Shown here piece by piece: positions 1 through 9,452 of a DNA stretch of 64,000 nucleotides. Numbering within the stretch: the stretch's first letter is position 1; each line of letters starts with the position of its first letter. Position numbers and translations under genes: made by a program. The notes under the pieces are model-generated. The model was not told where the DNA came from and made no database searches. It saw only the letters and a list, made by a program, of their open reading frames with translations. Source of the DNA: Bacillota bacterium (lineage in GTDB: Bacteria; Bacillota; Clostridia; Tissierellales; MES13); the NCBI GenBank assembly GCA_009711765.1, contig VEND01000029.1:1-64000 (forward strand). Direction: 5' to 3'.

Positions 1-2
1 TT

Positions 3-194
3 AATCTTAATTCAACTAATTTTAAAATATCAGTTTTTACAAAGGATAATATAATTAGATTTGATACCATAGGTTATGGCCATGGAGTTGGAATGAGTCA
101 ATGGGGAGCTAATGGTATGGCTAAAGAAGGAGCAATGTATACTGATATTTTAAAGCATTTCTATCAGGGAGTAAAAATAGAAAAAATTTATTAA
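3..194 (+). CDS. spoIID: Stage II sporulation protein D (SpoIID), C-terminal part only
   Basis: Reading frame open from the left edge: ...[43 protein letters not shown], the characteristic SpoIID/Lyt[12 protein letters not shown] motif. Confidence 0.9.
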   Translation, partial: NLNSTNFKISVFTKDNIIRFDTIGYGHGVGMSQWGANGMAKEGAMYTDILKHFYQGVKIEKIY

Positions 195-220
195 TACGGC
201 CTAAGGTCGTATTTTTTATT
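194..220 (+). terminator. Rho-independent terminator after spoIID
   Basis: ATACGGCC-TAA-GGTCGTAT stem followed by TTTTTATTT. Confidence 0.8.
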
Positions 221-289
221 TAAAAAAAATGTATTAAAATCCCTCCCTTGGCAATAATACTAATGAAATAATTATTTAAACTTAAAGAG

Positions 290-1114
290 GTGAGGGGTAT
301 GGAAGATAAAAATGGAAAGGGATTAAAAAAATATATTAACAGATTAATTGAAAAAGACGGATTTTATGTAATTTTATTTATATGTGTCTGTATAGTAGCT
401 ACTACAGCAGTATGGGTTACAAAGGAAAATATATCAAAATATAATGCTAAAGAAGAAAATGCAGTAATTGTACAAAAGCATGGTATTAATCATGGCCTTA
501 ATAGGCTTTATGAATTTGTTAATGAAACTTCTAATAAAGGAGTAGTTAAAATAAACAAGCAGTCTAAAGTAACAGAAGAAAATAATAAAAATACAAATGA
601 AAAACTAGAAGAATCAGAAGATAAATTTAATAAAGAACAAAAGAAAAATGCAATTACAGCTACTAACATTGAAGCACAAGAAAAAAAGGAAATTAAATCC
701 ATATCTATGGTAATACCTTTAATGGGGAAAATATCAAAGAATTTTGCTAAGGATACTTTAGTGTATTCTAAAACATTAGAGCAATGGTCAACCCATAAAG
801 GGATAGATATCAAAGCAAAACAAGGGACTGTAGTAAGGGCAAGTTTAAAGGGAGTAGTTAAAGAAATTAAAAAGGAAGATGAGTTAGGGATTGTTATAAC
901 TTTAGACCATGGAGATGGCCTAATAACAAAGTATGGGTGTCTATCCACTGATGACATGGTAAAGGTAGGAGAGACTATTAAAAAAGGAGATCCTATAAGT
1001 GGAGTAGGAGAAGGCGTAGGTTTTGAATTAGCCCAGGGACCCCATTTACACTTTGAAGTTTTATTAAATGGAGAAAATGTAGACCCTAAGGAATATATAC
1101 CTAAATTTAAATAA
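290..1114 (+). CDS. SpoIIQ-like M23 (LytM) family peptidase-domain membrane protein
   Basis: N-terminal TM segment; C-terminal M23 fold (THKGIDIKAKQGTVVRAS..GVVKEI...GPHLHFEVLLNGENVDPKEYI). Lies between spoIID and spoIIID. Confidence 0.8.
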   Translation: MRGMEDKNGKGLKKYINRLIEKDGFYVILFICVCIVATTAVWVTKENISKYNAKEENAVIVQKHGINHGLNRLYEFVNETSNKGVVKINKQSKVTEENNKNTNEKLEESEDKFNKEQKKNAITATNIEAQEKKEIKSISMVIPLMGKISKNFAKDTLVYSKTLEQWSTHKGIDIKAKQGTVVRASLKGVVKEIKKEDELGIVITLDHGDGLITKYGCLSTDDMVKVGETIKKGDPISGVGEGVGFELAQGPHLHFEVLLNGENVDPKEYIPKFK

Positions 1115-1234
1115 TAAATTATTTATAAAGTTTAATTTTTATAGACCAATGGATAAATATAAGTTCTAATGACATATTTAAATGCATAATAATTAAAAAA
1201 GACCAATACCACAACCATCAAAGGGGGTTGACAC

Positions 1235-1489
1235 ATGAAAGACTACATTGAGGAAAGAGCACTAGAGATTGCAAAATACATAATAAATGAAAAGGCTACC
1301 GTAAGACAAACAGCTAATGTTTTTGGGGTAAGTAAAAGTACCGTTCATAAAGATGTAACAGAGCGTCTTCCCAAGATAAACCCTCTTGTTTCATCGAAAG
1401 TAAAAAGAGTTTTACAAAAAAACAAGGCAGAAAGACATATAAGGGGCGGTAAAGCAACTAAAATGAAATATAAAACTGTAGCTAAATAA
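1235..1489 (+). CDS. spoIIID: Sporulation transcriptional regulator SpoIIID
   Basis: 84 aa, MKDYIEERALEIAKYIINEKATVRQTANVFGVSKSTVHKDVTERLPKINP, classic SpoIIID HTH. Confidence 0.95.
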   Translation: MKDYIEERALEIAKYIINEKATVRQTANVFGVSKSTVHKDVTERLPKINPLVSSKVKRVLQKNKAERHIRGGKATKMKYKTVAK

Positions 1490-1518
1490 AAAACAAAAAG
1501 AAGATTTTTATATTTAAA

Positions 1519-1555
1519 ATATTATCCCTTTTATAAGGGATAATATTTTTTTTAG
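1519..1555 (+). terminator. Rho-independent terminator after spoIIID
   Basis: ATATTATCCC-TTTTATAA-GGGATAATAT followed by a T-run. Confidence 0.85.
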
Positions 1556-1725
1556 TTATTTTGACCTATTTAAAAATTTATGAAGGAATATAAAAAAGTT
1601 TATAGAATCTATTAAATGGTAACAAAACTGCGCTTAAATGGCAGAATGTTTTATATTTTTTTGTGCTTTACAAAATTTAAAAACTTTACATAAAAAACAT
1701 TAAAAGAGAAAGTGGGGTTAAGTAA

Positions 1726-2748
1726 ATGTTTTCATTAAGGGCTGATATGGGTATTGATTTAGGAACTGCGAGTGTTTTAGTTTACATAAAGGGAAAGGGA
1801 ATAGTATTACAAGAACCTTCAGTTGTTGCAATTGATAAAAATACAAATAAGCTATTAGCTGTCGGCGAAGAAGCGAGAAGGATGCTTGGAAGAACTCCAG
1901 GGAATATAGTAGCAATTAGACCTTTAAAGGATGGTGTTATTTCAGATTATGAAATAACAGAAAGAATGCTTAAATATTTTATAAGTAAAGCAGCAGGAAA
2001 AATGCTTTTTAAACCTAGAATAATAGTATGTGTACCTAGTGGAGTTACTGAAGTTGAAAAAAGGGCAGTTATAGATGCAAGTAATCAAGCAGGAGCTAAA
2101 AAAACATACCTTATAGAAGAACCTATAGCAGCAGCTATAGGAGCTGGACTTGATATTACAAAACCTGATGGACATATGGTTATAGATATGGGTGGTGGAA
2201 CCACTGATATTGCAGTAATATCATTAGGAGGTATAGTTGTAAGTAATTCAATTAAAATTGCAGGGGATAAATTTGACGAAGCTATAGTTAGGCATATGAG
2301 AAAGAAACATAATATGATGATAGGTGAAAGAACCGCAGAACAGATGAAAATAGAAATAGGAACAGCTTATCCTAGAACTAAACCAGCTTATATGGAAGTT
2401 AGGGGAAGAAATTTAGTATCAGGACTTCCTAGAACTTTAAAGATTTCATCTAAGGAAATGTTAGATGCTTTAGAAGAACCAGTAACCACAATAGCAGATG
2501 CAGTCCATGCAGTATTAGAAAAAACACCACCAGAACTAGCTGCAGATATAAGTAATAAGGGTATGATTATGACCGGAGGAGGAGCATTACTTTTCGGTTT
2601 AAATAAACTAATAAATAAAAGAACAGGAATACCTGTTCATATAGCAGAGGATTCAATATCCTGTGTTGCTAAGGGAACAGGAAAATCTTTAAACTGGTTA
2701 GAAGTTTTAGAAGATCAAATGATGGGAAAAGAAAGAAGGAGTTATTAA
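1726..2748 (+). CDS. mbl: MreB/Mbl family rod-shape-determining actin homologue
   Basis: 340 aa, MGIDLGTASVLVYIKGKGIVLQEPSVVAID; VIDMGGGTTDIAVISLGGIV; GMIMTGGGALL actin-fold motifs; gene order spoIIID-mbl. Confidence 0.9.
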   Translation: MFSLRADMGIDLGTASVLVYIKGKGIVLQEPSVVAIDKNTNKLLAVGEEARRMLGRTPGNIVAIRPLKDGVISDYEITERMLKYFISKAAGKMLFKPRIIVCVPSGVTEVEKRAVIDASNQAGAKKTYLIEEPIAAAIGAGLDITKPDGHMVIDMGGGTTDIAVISLGGIVVSNSIKIAGDKFDEAIVRHMRKKHNMMIGERTAEQMKIEIGTAYPRTKPAYMEVRGRNLVSGLPRTLKISSKEMLDALEEPVTTIADAVHAVLEKTPPELAADISNKGMIMTGGGALLFGLNKLINKRTGIPVHIAEDSISCVAKGTGKSLNWLEVLEDQMMGKERRSY

Positions 2749-2751
2749 TAT

Positions 2752-2785
2752 AAACCTTTAGCCTTTTAGGCTAAGGGTTTAATTA
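2752..2785 (+). terminator. Rho-independent terminator after mbl
   Basis: AAACCTTTAGCC-TTTT-AGGCTAAGGGTTT hairpin. Confidence 0.65.
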
Positions 2786-2869
2786 TGTTTTAATTTTAAC
2801 TATACATATATTAGATATTTTGATATCCTATTTAAGGTAGATATAAAAGAAAAATTAGGAGTGAAATAA

Positions 2870-3790
2870 ATGTCATTATCTTTAATAGCAAGTCAAGTTT
2901 CAGTACTTTTTATATTACTTGGTATAGGATTAATACTAAAAAAGGTAAATCTTATAACAGATGAATTAAATAAAGGATTATCAAGCCTAATAATATATGC
3001 AACTTTACCAGCTTTAATAATTACTTCAATGAATTATGAGTTTTCTAAGGATATGTTTACAAATGGTATGAAGGTTTTAGGAATTGGTTTTTTTGTATAT
3101 TTATTTGTATTATTATTAGGATTTATATTTAGTAAAGTTTTTCATATAGAAAACCCACAAAAGGGTGTATATTTATTTTTATTAATGTTTTCTAATGTTG
3201 GGTTTATGGGATATCCAATAACTGAAGTTGTCTTTGGGAAAATAGGAGTATTTTATGCAGCTATATTTAATATATGGTTTAATATACTTATATGGACTTT
3301 AGGAGTTTTACTTCTTAATCCAAAGAAAAAAAATAACTTGAATTTTAAATCTTTATTAAACCCTGGAACTATTTCTTTATTTATAGGATTTTTTCTTTTT
3401 ATATTTTCACTAAAACTACCTAAACCATTATTTATGGCTCTAGATAGTTTAGGAAAAGCAACAACACCTCTAGCAATGATGGTTGTAGGATCCCTTCTAG
3501 GGGATGTTAAAATAAGTAATATAATAAAAAATAAAAAGCTTTTAATTGTTTCATTATTAAGATTAATAATAATACCTTTAACGGTACTTTTATTACTTCT
3601 TCCCTTTAATTTAGAAGAAACGATAATGGGTGTTATAGTATTAATAGTTTCTATGCCTTCGGCTGCTAATGCTGCTATATTTGCAAGGAGATATGATTCT
3701 GATTATAGTTTAGCATCCCAAGGTGTGTTTATCACAACACTTTTTAGTATAGTTTCGATACCCTTAATAATTTTTATAATGTCAATGTAA
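2870..3790 (+). CDS. AEC-family (auxin efflux carrier / malonate-type) transporter
   Basis: ~10 hydrophobic segments; AEC motifs NVGFMGYPITEVVFG and MPSAANAAIFARRYDSDYSLASQGVFITT. Confidence 0.85.
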   Translation: MSLSLIASQVSVLFILLGIGLILKKVNLITDELNKGLSSLIIYATLPALIITSMNYEFSKDMFTNGMKVLGIGFFVYLFVLLLGFIFSKVFHIENPQKGVYLFLLMFSNVGFMGYPITEVVFGKIGVFYAAIFNIWFNILIWTLGVLLLNPKKKNNLNFKSLLNPGTISLFIGFFLFIFSLKLPKPLFMALDSLGKATTPLAMMVVGSLLGDVKISNIIKNKKLLIVSLLRLIIIPLTVLLLLLPFNLEETIMGVIVLIVSMPSAANAAIFARRYDSDYSLASQGVFITTLFSIVSIPLIIFIMSM

Positions 3791-3821
3791 AAGTTTCTAT
3801 CAAATGATAGGAACTTTTTTT
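3789..3821 (+). terminator. Rho-independent terminator
   Basis: AAAAGTTTCTATCA-AA-TGATAGGAACTTTTTTT. Confidence 0.8.
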
Positions 3822-3879
3822 GTAACGAAATTCTTTTTTAAATATAAAATATAGTAACTTTATATTTAGGGGTGAAGCT

Positions 3880-4788
3880 ATGTCTTTTGCTATAATCACA
3901 CAGGTTAGTGTATTATTTATATTATTATCAGTAGGATTTATTTGTAGAAAAATAAATTTAATTACCGATGATTTAATAAAGGGATTATCAAATATTATAA
4001 TAAATGTATGTTTACCAGCACTAATTATAACATCTTTGAATTATAAGTTTGATAAGGGGTTATTTAAAAATACATTAATACTATTAATAGTAAGTTTATT
4101 TATCTATATAGCTTTATTTATAGTAGGATATATTTTTACTAAAGTTTTAAGTATAAAAAATTCTGAAAAAGGAGTATATATTTTTTTATTAGTATTTTCT
4201 AATGTAGGGTTTATGGGATTTCCTGTAATAAATATAGTCTATGGTAATATAGGCATATTTTATTCATCTTTTATTTTATTATGGTTTAATTTACTTTTAT
4301 GGACAGTAGGTATAATTTTAGTAAATCCTAAGGATAAATTTAAACTTAAATCAGTAATTAATCCTGGTATAATATCTTTATGTATTGGTCTAGCTATTTT
4401 TATATTTTCACTAAAAATACCTAAACCAATATATCTTTCTTTAAAAAGTTTAGCAAATACAACAACACCTTTAGCGATGATGGTTGTAGGTGCATTATTA
4501 GGTAGTGTTAAGTTAAAAAGTTTATTTAAAGATTTTAAATTATTAACCTTTGTTTTATTAAAGCTTTTATTAATACCTTTGGTATTATTAATAGTATTAA
4601 AGTTTTTTATAATACCTGATATTATAATAGGTATTTTAGTTATAATATTTTCTATGCCTTCGGCGGTTAATGCATCAATATTTTCAAGAAGGTATGATTC
4701 AGATTATATTCTAGCATCTAAGGGTGTATTTTTAACAACATTTTTTAGTATAGTAACTATACCTTTAATTATTTATACTTTAATTTAA
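3880..4788 (+). CDS. AEC-family transporter, paralogue of the preceding gene
   Basis: Same motifs (NVGFMGFPVINIVYG; MPSAVNASIFSRRYDSDYILASKGVFLTT); tandem duplicate. Confidence 0.85.
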   Translation: MSFAIITQVSVLFILLSVGFICRKINLITDDLIKGLSNIIINVCLPALIITSLNYKFDKGLFKNTLILLIVSLFIYIALFIVGYIFTKVLSIKNSEKGVYIFLLVFSNVGFMGFPVINIVYGNIGIFYSSFILLWFNLLLWTVGIILVNPKDKFKLKSVINPGIISLCIGLAIFIFSLKIPKPIYLSLKSLANTTTPLAMMVVGALLGSVKLKSLFKDFKLLTFVLLKLLLIPLVLLIVLKFFIIPDIIIGILVIIFSMPSAVNASIFSRRYDSDYILASKGVFLTTFFSIVTIPLIIYTLI

Positions 4789-6452
4789 TCTAAATTTTTA
4801 TTTAAAGACATTGGCATTGTATGTATTGAATCCCTTTGTTTAGCAAATAGTTGATTAAATATAGTATCTCTAGTACTTTCATCTAAGCCTATATATTTAA
4901 ATGTATAATGGTAATTATTAGAAGTGTCATAGTATTTAGTAATTCTTCCTGGTACGATTATCTTAGAACCATCTTCAAATATAATGATAATATGTTTAAA
5001 ATCTTTAATATTTTCTAATCTTTTATTATTAGTATGGAATTGAAGAAAATCTCCACTTAGATATTTAATTTCAACATTATAGGTATTTTTTCTATCCCTT
5101 ACAATAATTCCATTTATGTTCCATAATAAACCGAAGGTATCATTATAATTATTAAGTTCAATTTCTTTAAAAAAAATAGAGTTACCACTTATTTTATCTA
5201 ATTTAGTTTTATACTCATATATTGTATGGTTAATATCTATAAAAATTTCTATTTCAGTTAAAGCTTTATCCTTTAGTAAGTTTTCTATATTTTCTTTATA
5301 GGATATGAAGACGTATTTATCCTTTTCCTTTCTAAAGGCTCCCTTAAGACTTATGATTTCATCTGCTAAAATTATATTTAAATTAGCTGACATACCAAAG
5401 CTATTAATAATCTCTATATTTTTATTACCTGAAAGTCTTTTTAATACATTTACTGAAGCATTTACAACTTTAGGATCATAAAGGGTTTCTTTATTTCCTT
5501 TTAAATCTATAATACTATCTATAAAGGATTTAGTTTCTTTATATACTCTTTTAGAAACCATAGCATCAATAGAATCTGCTACCCTTATTATTCTACTTTC
5601 AAGGGGGATTTCTTCCTTTTTTAAACCCTCAGGATATCCAGTACCATCATAATTTTCATGATGATATTTTACTATATCTTCTATATTGATATTATTATCT
5701 AATAAACTAGTCAGTTCATTAACTATATTATAGCTATATATACTATGTCCTTTTATATATTCAAACTCCTTATCATTATAGTGAGTATTTTTATTTAATA
5801 TATTATTATTTATAAATATTTTACCTACATCATGAAGCATTGAAGCTATTTGAATATTACTAATTTCTTTTTCACTAAGGTTAAGTTCCTTAGCTATAAG
5901 TACTGAAAAATAAGCTACATTATAGGGATGACTCTCATCATAGGTTTTATTTTCCTCAGCTATTTTAGTTAACAATCCAACTATAATATTAAATATTGAT
6001 TTAAATTTACTTTCTATATATATCATATTTAAGTCATTAGATATTTTATTAGTTAAATCTAAGTTTTCTAAATCCTTTGTTTTATCCTTAGTTGAACCTA
6101 AATATATTCCTCCTATAATTCTTTCAAATTCATCATTACCTAAATATAGTGGAATACAAATTTCTTTTTTCATACTATCAATAAAGCAAGTATCATTATT
6201 AAAGTTATATAGTTTTTTAATATTTTTATTATCGACATTTTTAAGTTTTTCTTTTAAATTAATTAAAATTTCATTCTCAATTTTATTAAGGCGGTTACTA
6301 TCATTATCACAACCACAGATTATTTCTACATTTTTATTTCCATGATTAAAGATAGTAATTATAGCTGTTTCATATTTAAGTTTATTTTTAAGATTATTTA
6401 AATTATTTTCAATTACCTTTATTTTTTCTTGTTTATTAAAATTAAAAAACAT
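4785..6452 (-). CDS. HD-GYP domain protein with C-terminal PilZ-like region (putative c-di-GMP phosphodiesterase)
   Basis: HDVGK...HHENYDGTGYPEGLKKEEIPLESRIIRVADSIDAM; C-terminus ends FKYIGLDESTRDTIFNQLFAKQRDS, resembling the PilZ C-terminal pattern. Confidence 0.8.
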   Translation of the reverse strand: MFFNFNKQEKIKVIENNLNNLKNKLKYETAIITIFNHGNKNVEIICGCDNDSNRLNKIENEILINLKEKLKNVDNKNIKKLYNFNNDTCFIDSMKKEICIPLYLGNDEFERIIGGIYLGSTKDKTKDLENLDLTNKISNDLNMIYIESKFKSIFNIIVGLLTKIAEENKTYDESHPYNVAYFSVLIAKELNLSEKEISNIQIASMLHDVGKIFINNNILNKNTHYNDKEFEYIKGHSIYSYNIVNELTSLLDNNINIEDIVKYHHENYDGTGYPEGLKKEEIPLESRIIRVADSIDAMVSKRVYKETKSFIDSIIDLKGNKETLYDPKVVNASVNVLKRLSGNKNIEIINSFGMSANLNIILADEIISLKGAFRKEKDKYVFISYKENIENLLKDKALTEIEIFIDINHTIYEYKTKLDKISGNSIFFKEIELNNYNDTFGLLWNINGIIVRDRKNTYNVEIKYLSGDFLQFHTNNKRLENIKDFKHIIIIFEDGSKIIVPGRITKYYDTSNNYHYTFKYIGLDESTRDTIFNQLFAKQRDSIHTMPMSLNKNLD

Positions 6453-6649
6453 AAAAGTCCCCCTTTAAATAAAAAGTCTTATATAAATAATTCTAAAATT
6501 ACTTTAAAATCCCTTTTATTTTTTCAGAATATTAGAAAAATACCATGGAAATTTGTAATATTTTGTAGAAAAAAGAAGGTTTTTATTTTAAACTATAGAA
6601 AGGTTTATAATAGGGAAATAATACAAATTATTATAAGAGAGGTTTAACT

Positions 6650-8875
6650 ATGGATAAAATGACATTTAATGAGTACATAACAAAAAAATATTATAAAGTT
6701 TTCATAGTTACTTTGTTAGTTACATCTATAATACTTTCTTTAATTTTTTATAATATATATAGGCATAATTATATTAATGAAAAAGAAAGGTTAGAAAGGA
6801 TTCTTACCTATTTTATTAATGATATAAATGATGATTTCTTTGAATTAGAAAGTAAATATAATAACTTTTTAAGATTAGTGTTATTAGACTTTTATAGAAA
6901 AAGTAAAGGAAATGAAAAGATAAATATCAATGAGTTTATGGGTAAAAATAAAAGATATATAAAAGAGTTAAATAGTCCTTTTAAAGCTAAAGATATATAT
7001 TATTTCAAAATAAATAAAAATGGAGTTATAAATAAAACAGATTATAAAAAAGATAAGGGACTAGATTTATCAAAACATAAAGATCTATGGTCTAGATTAG
7101 AAAGTTTACATAAGGGTCAAGTTTTATTATTACCTATCCAAAATAAGATAGATAGTAATAATGGAATGTTATTTGGATATATAAAACTCTCCGATGGAAA
7201 TATGTTTGCACTTGGTATAAGTTTTAAGGGTTTTAAAGAAAGCATACAAAAAAGACTTAAACTTTTAGAAAGGGATACTTATTTAAATGTACAAATATTA
7301 GGTCATTTTTTCATTCCTATATTTTCAGAAAAAAATCATATTGATAATAATGATAGAGAGTTTTTATTAGAAGCTAAAGATAAGGATAAGCTAATTGTTA
7401 GAGATATATCCTTGTTTGTTAAAAATTATTATAAGGGTTGGTATTCTAGGTATGGTAATCACTATATTAAAGTAACTGTAGAATATTCACTATTGATAAA
7501 GTTATTTTTTATAATGTTTTTTATGGTTTTAGTAATACCTATAATATTAACATTTTATAAAAATAAACTTTTAAATATTATAAACAAAACAATGTTACCT
7601 TTAAATAAACTTTCATATGATATGGCCTATTATAAAGAAAATAAAAAAAGTAAACTGAGTATTAAAGATACTAATATAGAAGAGATAGATAATATAGCAA
7701 GTAATTATAAGGATATGGTAAAAAAGATAAATGAAAATGAAAAAGAGCTTAAATTAAGTTATAAAAAGCTTGAAAAATCCTATAGTGAAATTAATGAATT
7801 AGCTAATAGTTTAGAGAGGGTAATTAATTTAACATCTAAATTAAGTACTATAAAAATGGAGGATGAAAAAAGTTTTCTTTCTAATTTATTAAAAACAGCT
7901 ATAAAGATTATACCCCAGGCTGACTATGGTTCAGTTTATTTATATAAAGATGATAGATTAGAATTCATAAATGCAGAGGGACATGATATTGATTTATTAA
8001 ATGAAGCTAAAATTCCTTCTAATACCTTTGATATTAGAAAAAATGAAATAAAAATTATTAGAAATATTGCAAAAAAAGATATAGATAATGTAGATGAAAA
8101 AAGTGCTGAATATATAAAAAGGGGCATTAAGCCAATAGAGGAGAGTATGTTCTTTGCTATATTTGTTGATGGTAAAAAAAGTTGTGGTATAAGTTTAGAT
8201 ATAGCAGAGGGTAAATATGATAAATTCAGTGAAAGTTCCATAAGACTTATGAAGGATTTTAAAAATATAATATCAGTTTTTTATAGTTTAAAATCCTATT
8301 ATAATATGAATGAAAAATATCAAAAGGAAATAGTATTATCCTTTACTAATATGTTAGAGATACATGATAAATATACAGAAAATCATTCAAGGGAAGTTGC
8401 TGATATAGCTAAAAGATTAGCTAAGCTTTTAGGACTTAATAAAAAGGATATAAGAGATGCTTACTGGGCAGGTATAGTACATGATATAGGTAAGATATTA
8501 ATACCTTCATATATATTAAATAGTAAGGGGAAATTAACAGATGATGAATTTTTCCTAATAAAAAAACACCCCGTATGGGGATATGAGACACTTAATAATT
8601 CAGATAAGTTAAAGGATATTTCTGAATATGTATTATATCACCATGAAAGATGGGATGGATTTGGTTATCCCTTAGGACTTAAAAAGGATAATATACCATT
8701 AATATCTCAAATATTAGCCGTAGCAGATACTTGGGATGCTATGCGTTCTAATAGATCCTATAGAGATGCTTTAGCTAAAAACGTAGCAATAAAAGAGATA
8801 AAAGAAAATAAAGGCACTCAATTTTCACCAAGGGTTGTGGATGTATTTTTAGAAAATATAGATTGGTTTAAATAA
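6650..8875 (+). CDS. Membrane-anchored sensor with GAF-like region and HD-GYP domain
   Basis: Two TM segments flanking an extracytoplasmic region; HDIGKILIPSYILNSKGKLTDDEFFLIKKHP..YHHERWDGFGYPLGL..VADTWDAM HD-GYP signature. Confidence 0.85.
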   Translation: MDKMTFNEYITKKYYKVFIVTLLVTSIILSLIFYNIYRHNYINEKERLERILTYFINDINDDFFELESKYNNFLRLVLLDFYRKSKGNEKININEFMGKNKRYIKELNSPFKAKDIYYFKINKNGVINKTDYKKDKGLDLSKHKDLWSRLESLHKGQVLLLPIQNKIDSNNGMLFGYIKLSDGNMFALGISFKGFKESIQKRLKLLERDTYLNVQILGHFFIPIFSEKNHIDNNDREFLLEAKDKDKLIVRDISLFVKNYYKGWYSRYGNHYIKVTVEYSLLIKLFFIMFFMVLVIPIILTFYKNKLLNIINKTMLPLNKLSYDMAYYKENKKSKLSIKDTNIEEIDNIASNYKDMVKKINENEKELKLSYKKLEKSYSEINELANSLERVINLTSKLSTIKMEDEKSFLSNLLKTAIKIIPQADYGSVYLYKDDRLEFINAEGHDIDLLNEAKIPSNTFDIRKNEIKIIRNIAKKDIDNVDEKSAEYIKRGIKPIEESMFFAIFVDGKKSCGISLDIAEGKYDKFSESSIRLMKDFKNIISVFYSLKSYYNMNEKYQKEIVLSFTNMLEIHDKYTENHSREVADIAKRLAKLLGLNKKDIRDAYWAGIVHDIGKILIPSYILNSKGKLTDDEFFLIKKHPVWGYETLNNSDKLKDISEYVLYHHERWDGFGYPLGLKKDNIPLISQILAVADTWDAMRSNRSYRDALAKNVAIKEIKENKGTQFSPRVVDVFLENIDWFK

Positions 8876-8876
8876 T

Positions 8877-8912
8877 AGGGGATAAAAGTTAACTTTTATC
8901 CTCTTTTTTAAT
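8877..8912 (+). terminator. Rho-independent terminator
   Basis: GGGGATAAAAGTTAACTTTTATCCTC followed by TTTTTT. Confidence 0.85.
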
Positions 8913-9262
8913 TTAGAGAGGAGATTATTATGAAAGTATAATAACAGGATTTTAACCCTTTATGAATCTAGATGATATAACTAAGGGACTTAAGGTTAAT
9001 ATTAAAGCAGCTATTAAATATGAAAGGGATATAAAATTCTGGGAGGGAAGCTATACTAAGATCAATGGTAATATAAGGAATGTAGAATTTTGTCAAAATC
9101 TCTGGAAAAAAAGGACATTTTAGTGTATAATTATTAATATACAGAAATTTTTAAATTTTCAATAGGAAAAAAGAACTAAAATACTTTTGTAAAAATATAG
9201 TTAATTATATTGAAGTTATTATTTTTATTAGCTATAATGTGTTAGAAAAACTAAATAAAAGA

Positions 9263-9336
9263 AAAAGGCAAACTTGTCGTGAGGCAGGGACGCAAAGCCA
9301 TGGGTCTAACAGAGTATAGATAGCCAGGTTGCCATA
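9263..9336 (+). ncRNA. Cyclic-di-GMP-I (GEMM) riboswitch aptamer
   Basis: aaaaaGGCAAACttgtcgtgaggcaGGGACGCAAAGCCAtgggtctaacagagtatagatagCCAGGTTGCC matches the GEMM-I consensus (GGGACGCAAAGCC, CCAGGTTGCC). Confidence 0.95.
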
Positions 9337-9350
9337 TTAAATATTTTATG

Positions 9351-9377
9351 GCACCTATATATTCATAGGTGTTTTTT
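9351..9377 (+). terminator. Riboswitch-associated intrinsic terminator
   Basis: CACCTATatattcATAGGTG + TTTTTT directly after the aptamer and before the chemoreceptor gene. Confidence 0.85.
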
Positions 9378-9452
9378 GCGTACCTAAAAAAGGAGGGAAT
9401 ATCTATAAAAAGAGCTTTCATTTAATTTTAATAATTATTAGGGGGTATTAAT

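Noticed and set aside
508-957. Antisense ORF of 149 aa inside the M23 gene, and other antisense ORFs in the track (e.g. 7936-8241, 10058-10399, 11150-11431, 14078-14404, 49144-49578, 60771-61085)
   Set aside because: They lie opposite well-supported genes, have low-complexity Ser/Phe/Leu-rich shadow compositions, and lack convincing RBSs or family motifs.
6429-6647. 72-aa ORF upstream of the second HD-GYP gene
   Set aside because: Low-complexity AT-rich translation across a divergent intergenic/promoter region; no family signal.
8931-9123. Possible start of a pyrrolidone-carboxypeptidase-like gene (MKV-IITGF-PF with a frameshift) after the HD-GYP gene
   Set aside because: Only ~10 residues match and the rest does not look like Pcp; may be a scrambled remnant, too weak to call.
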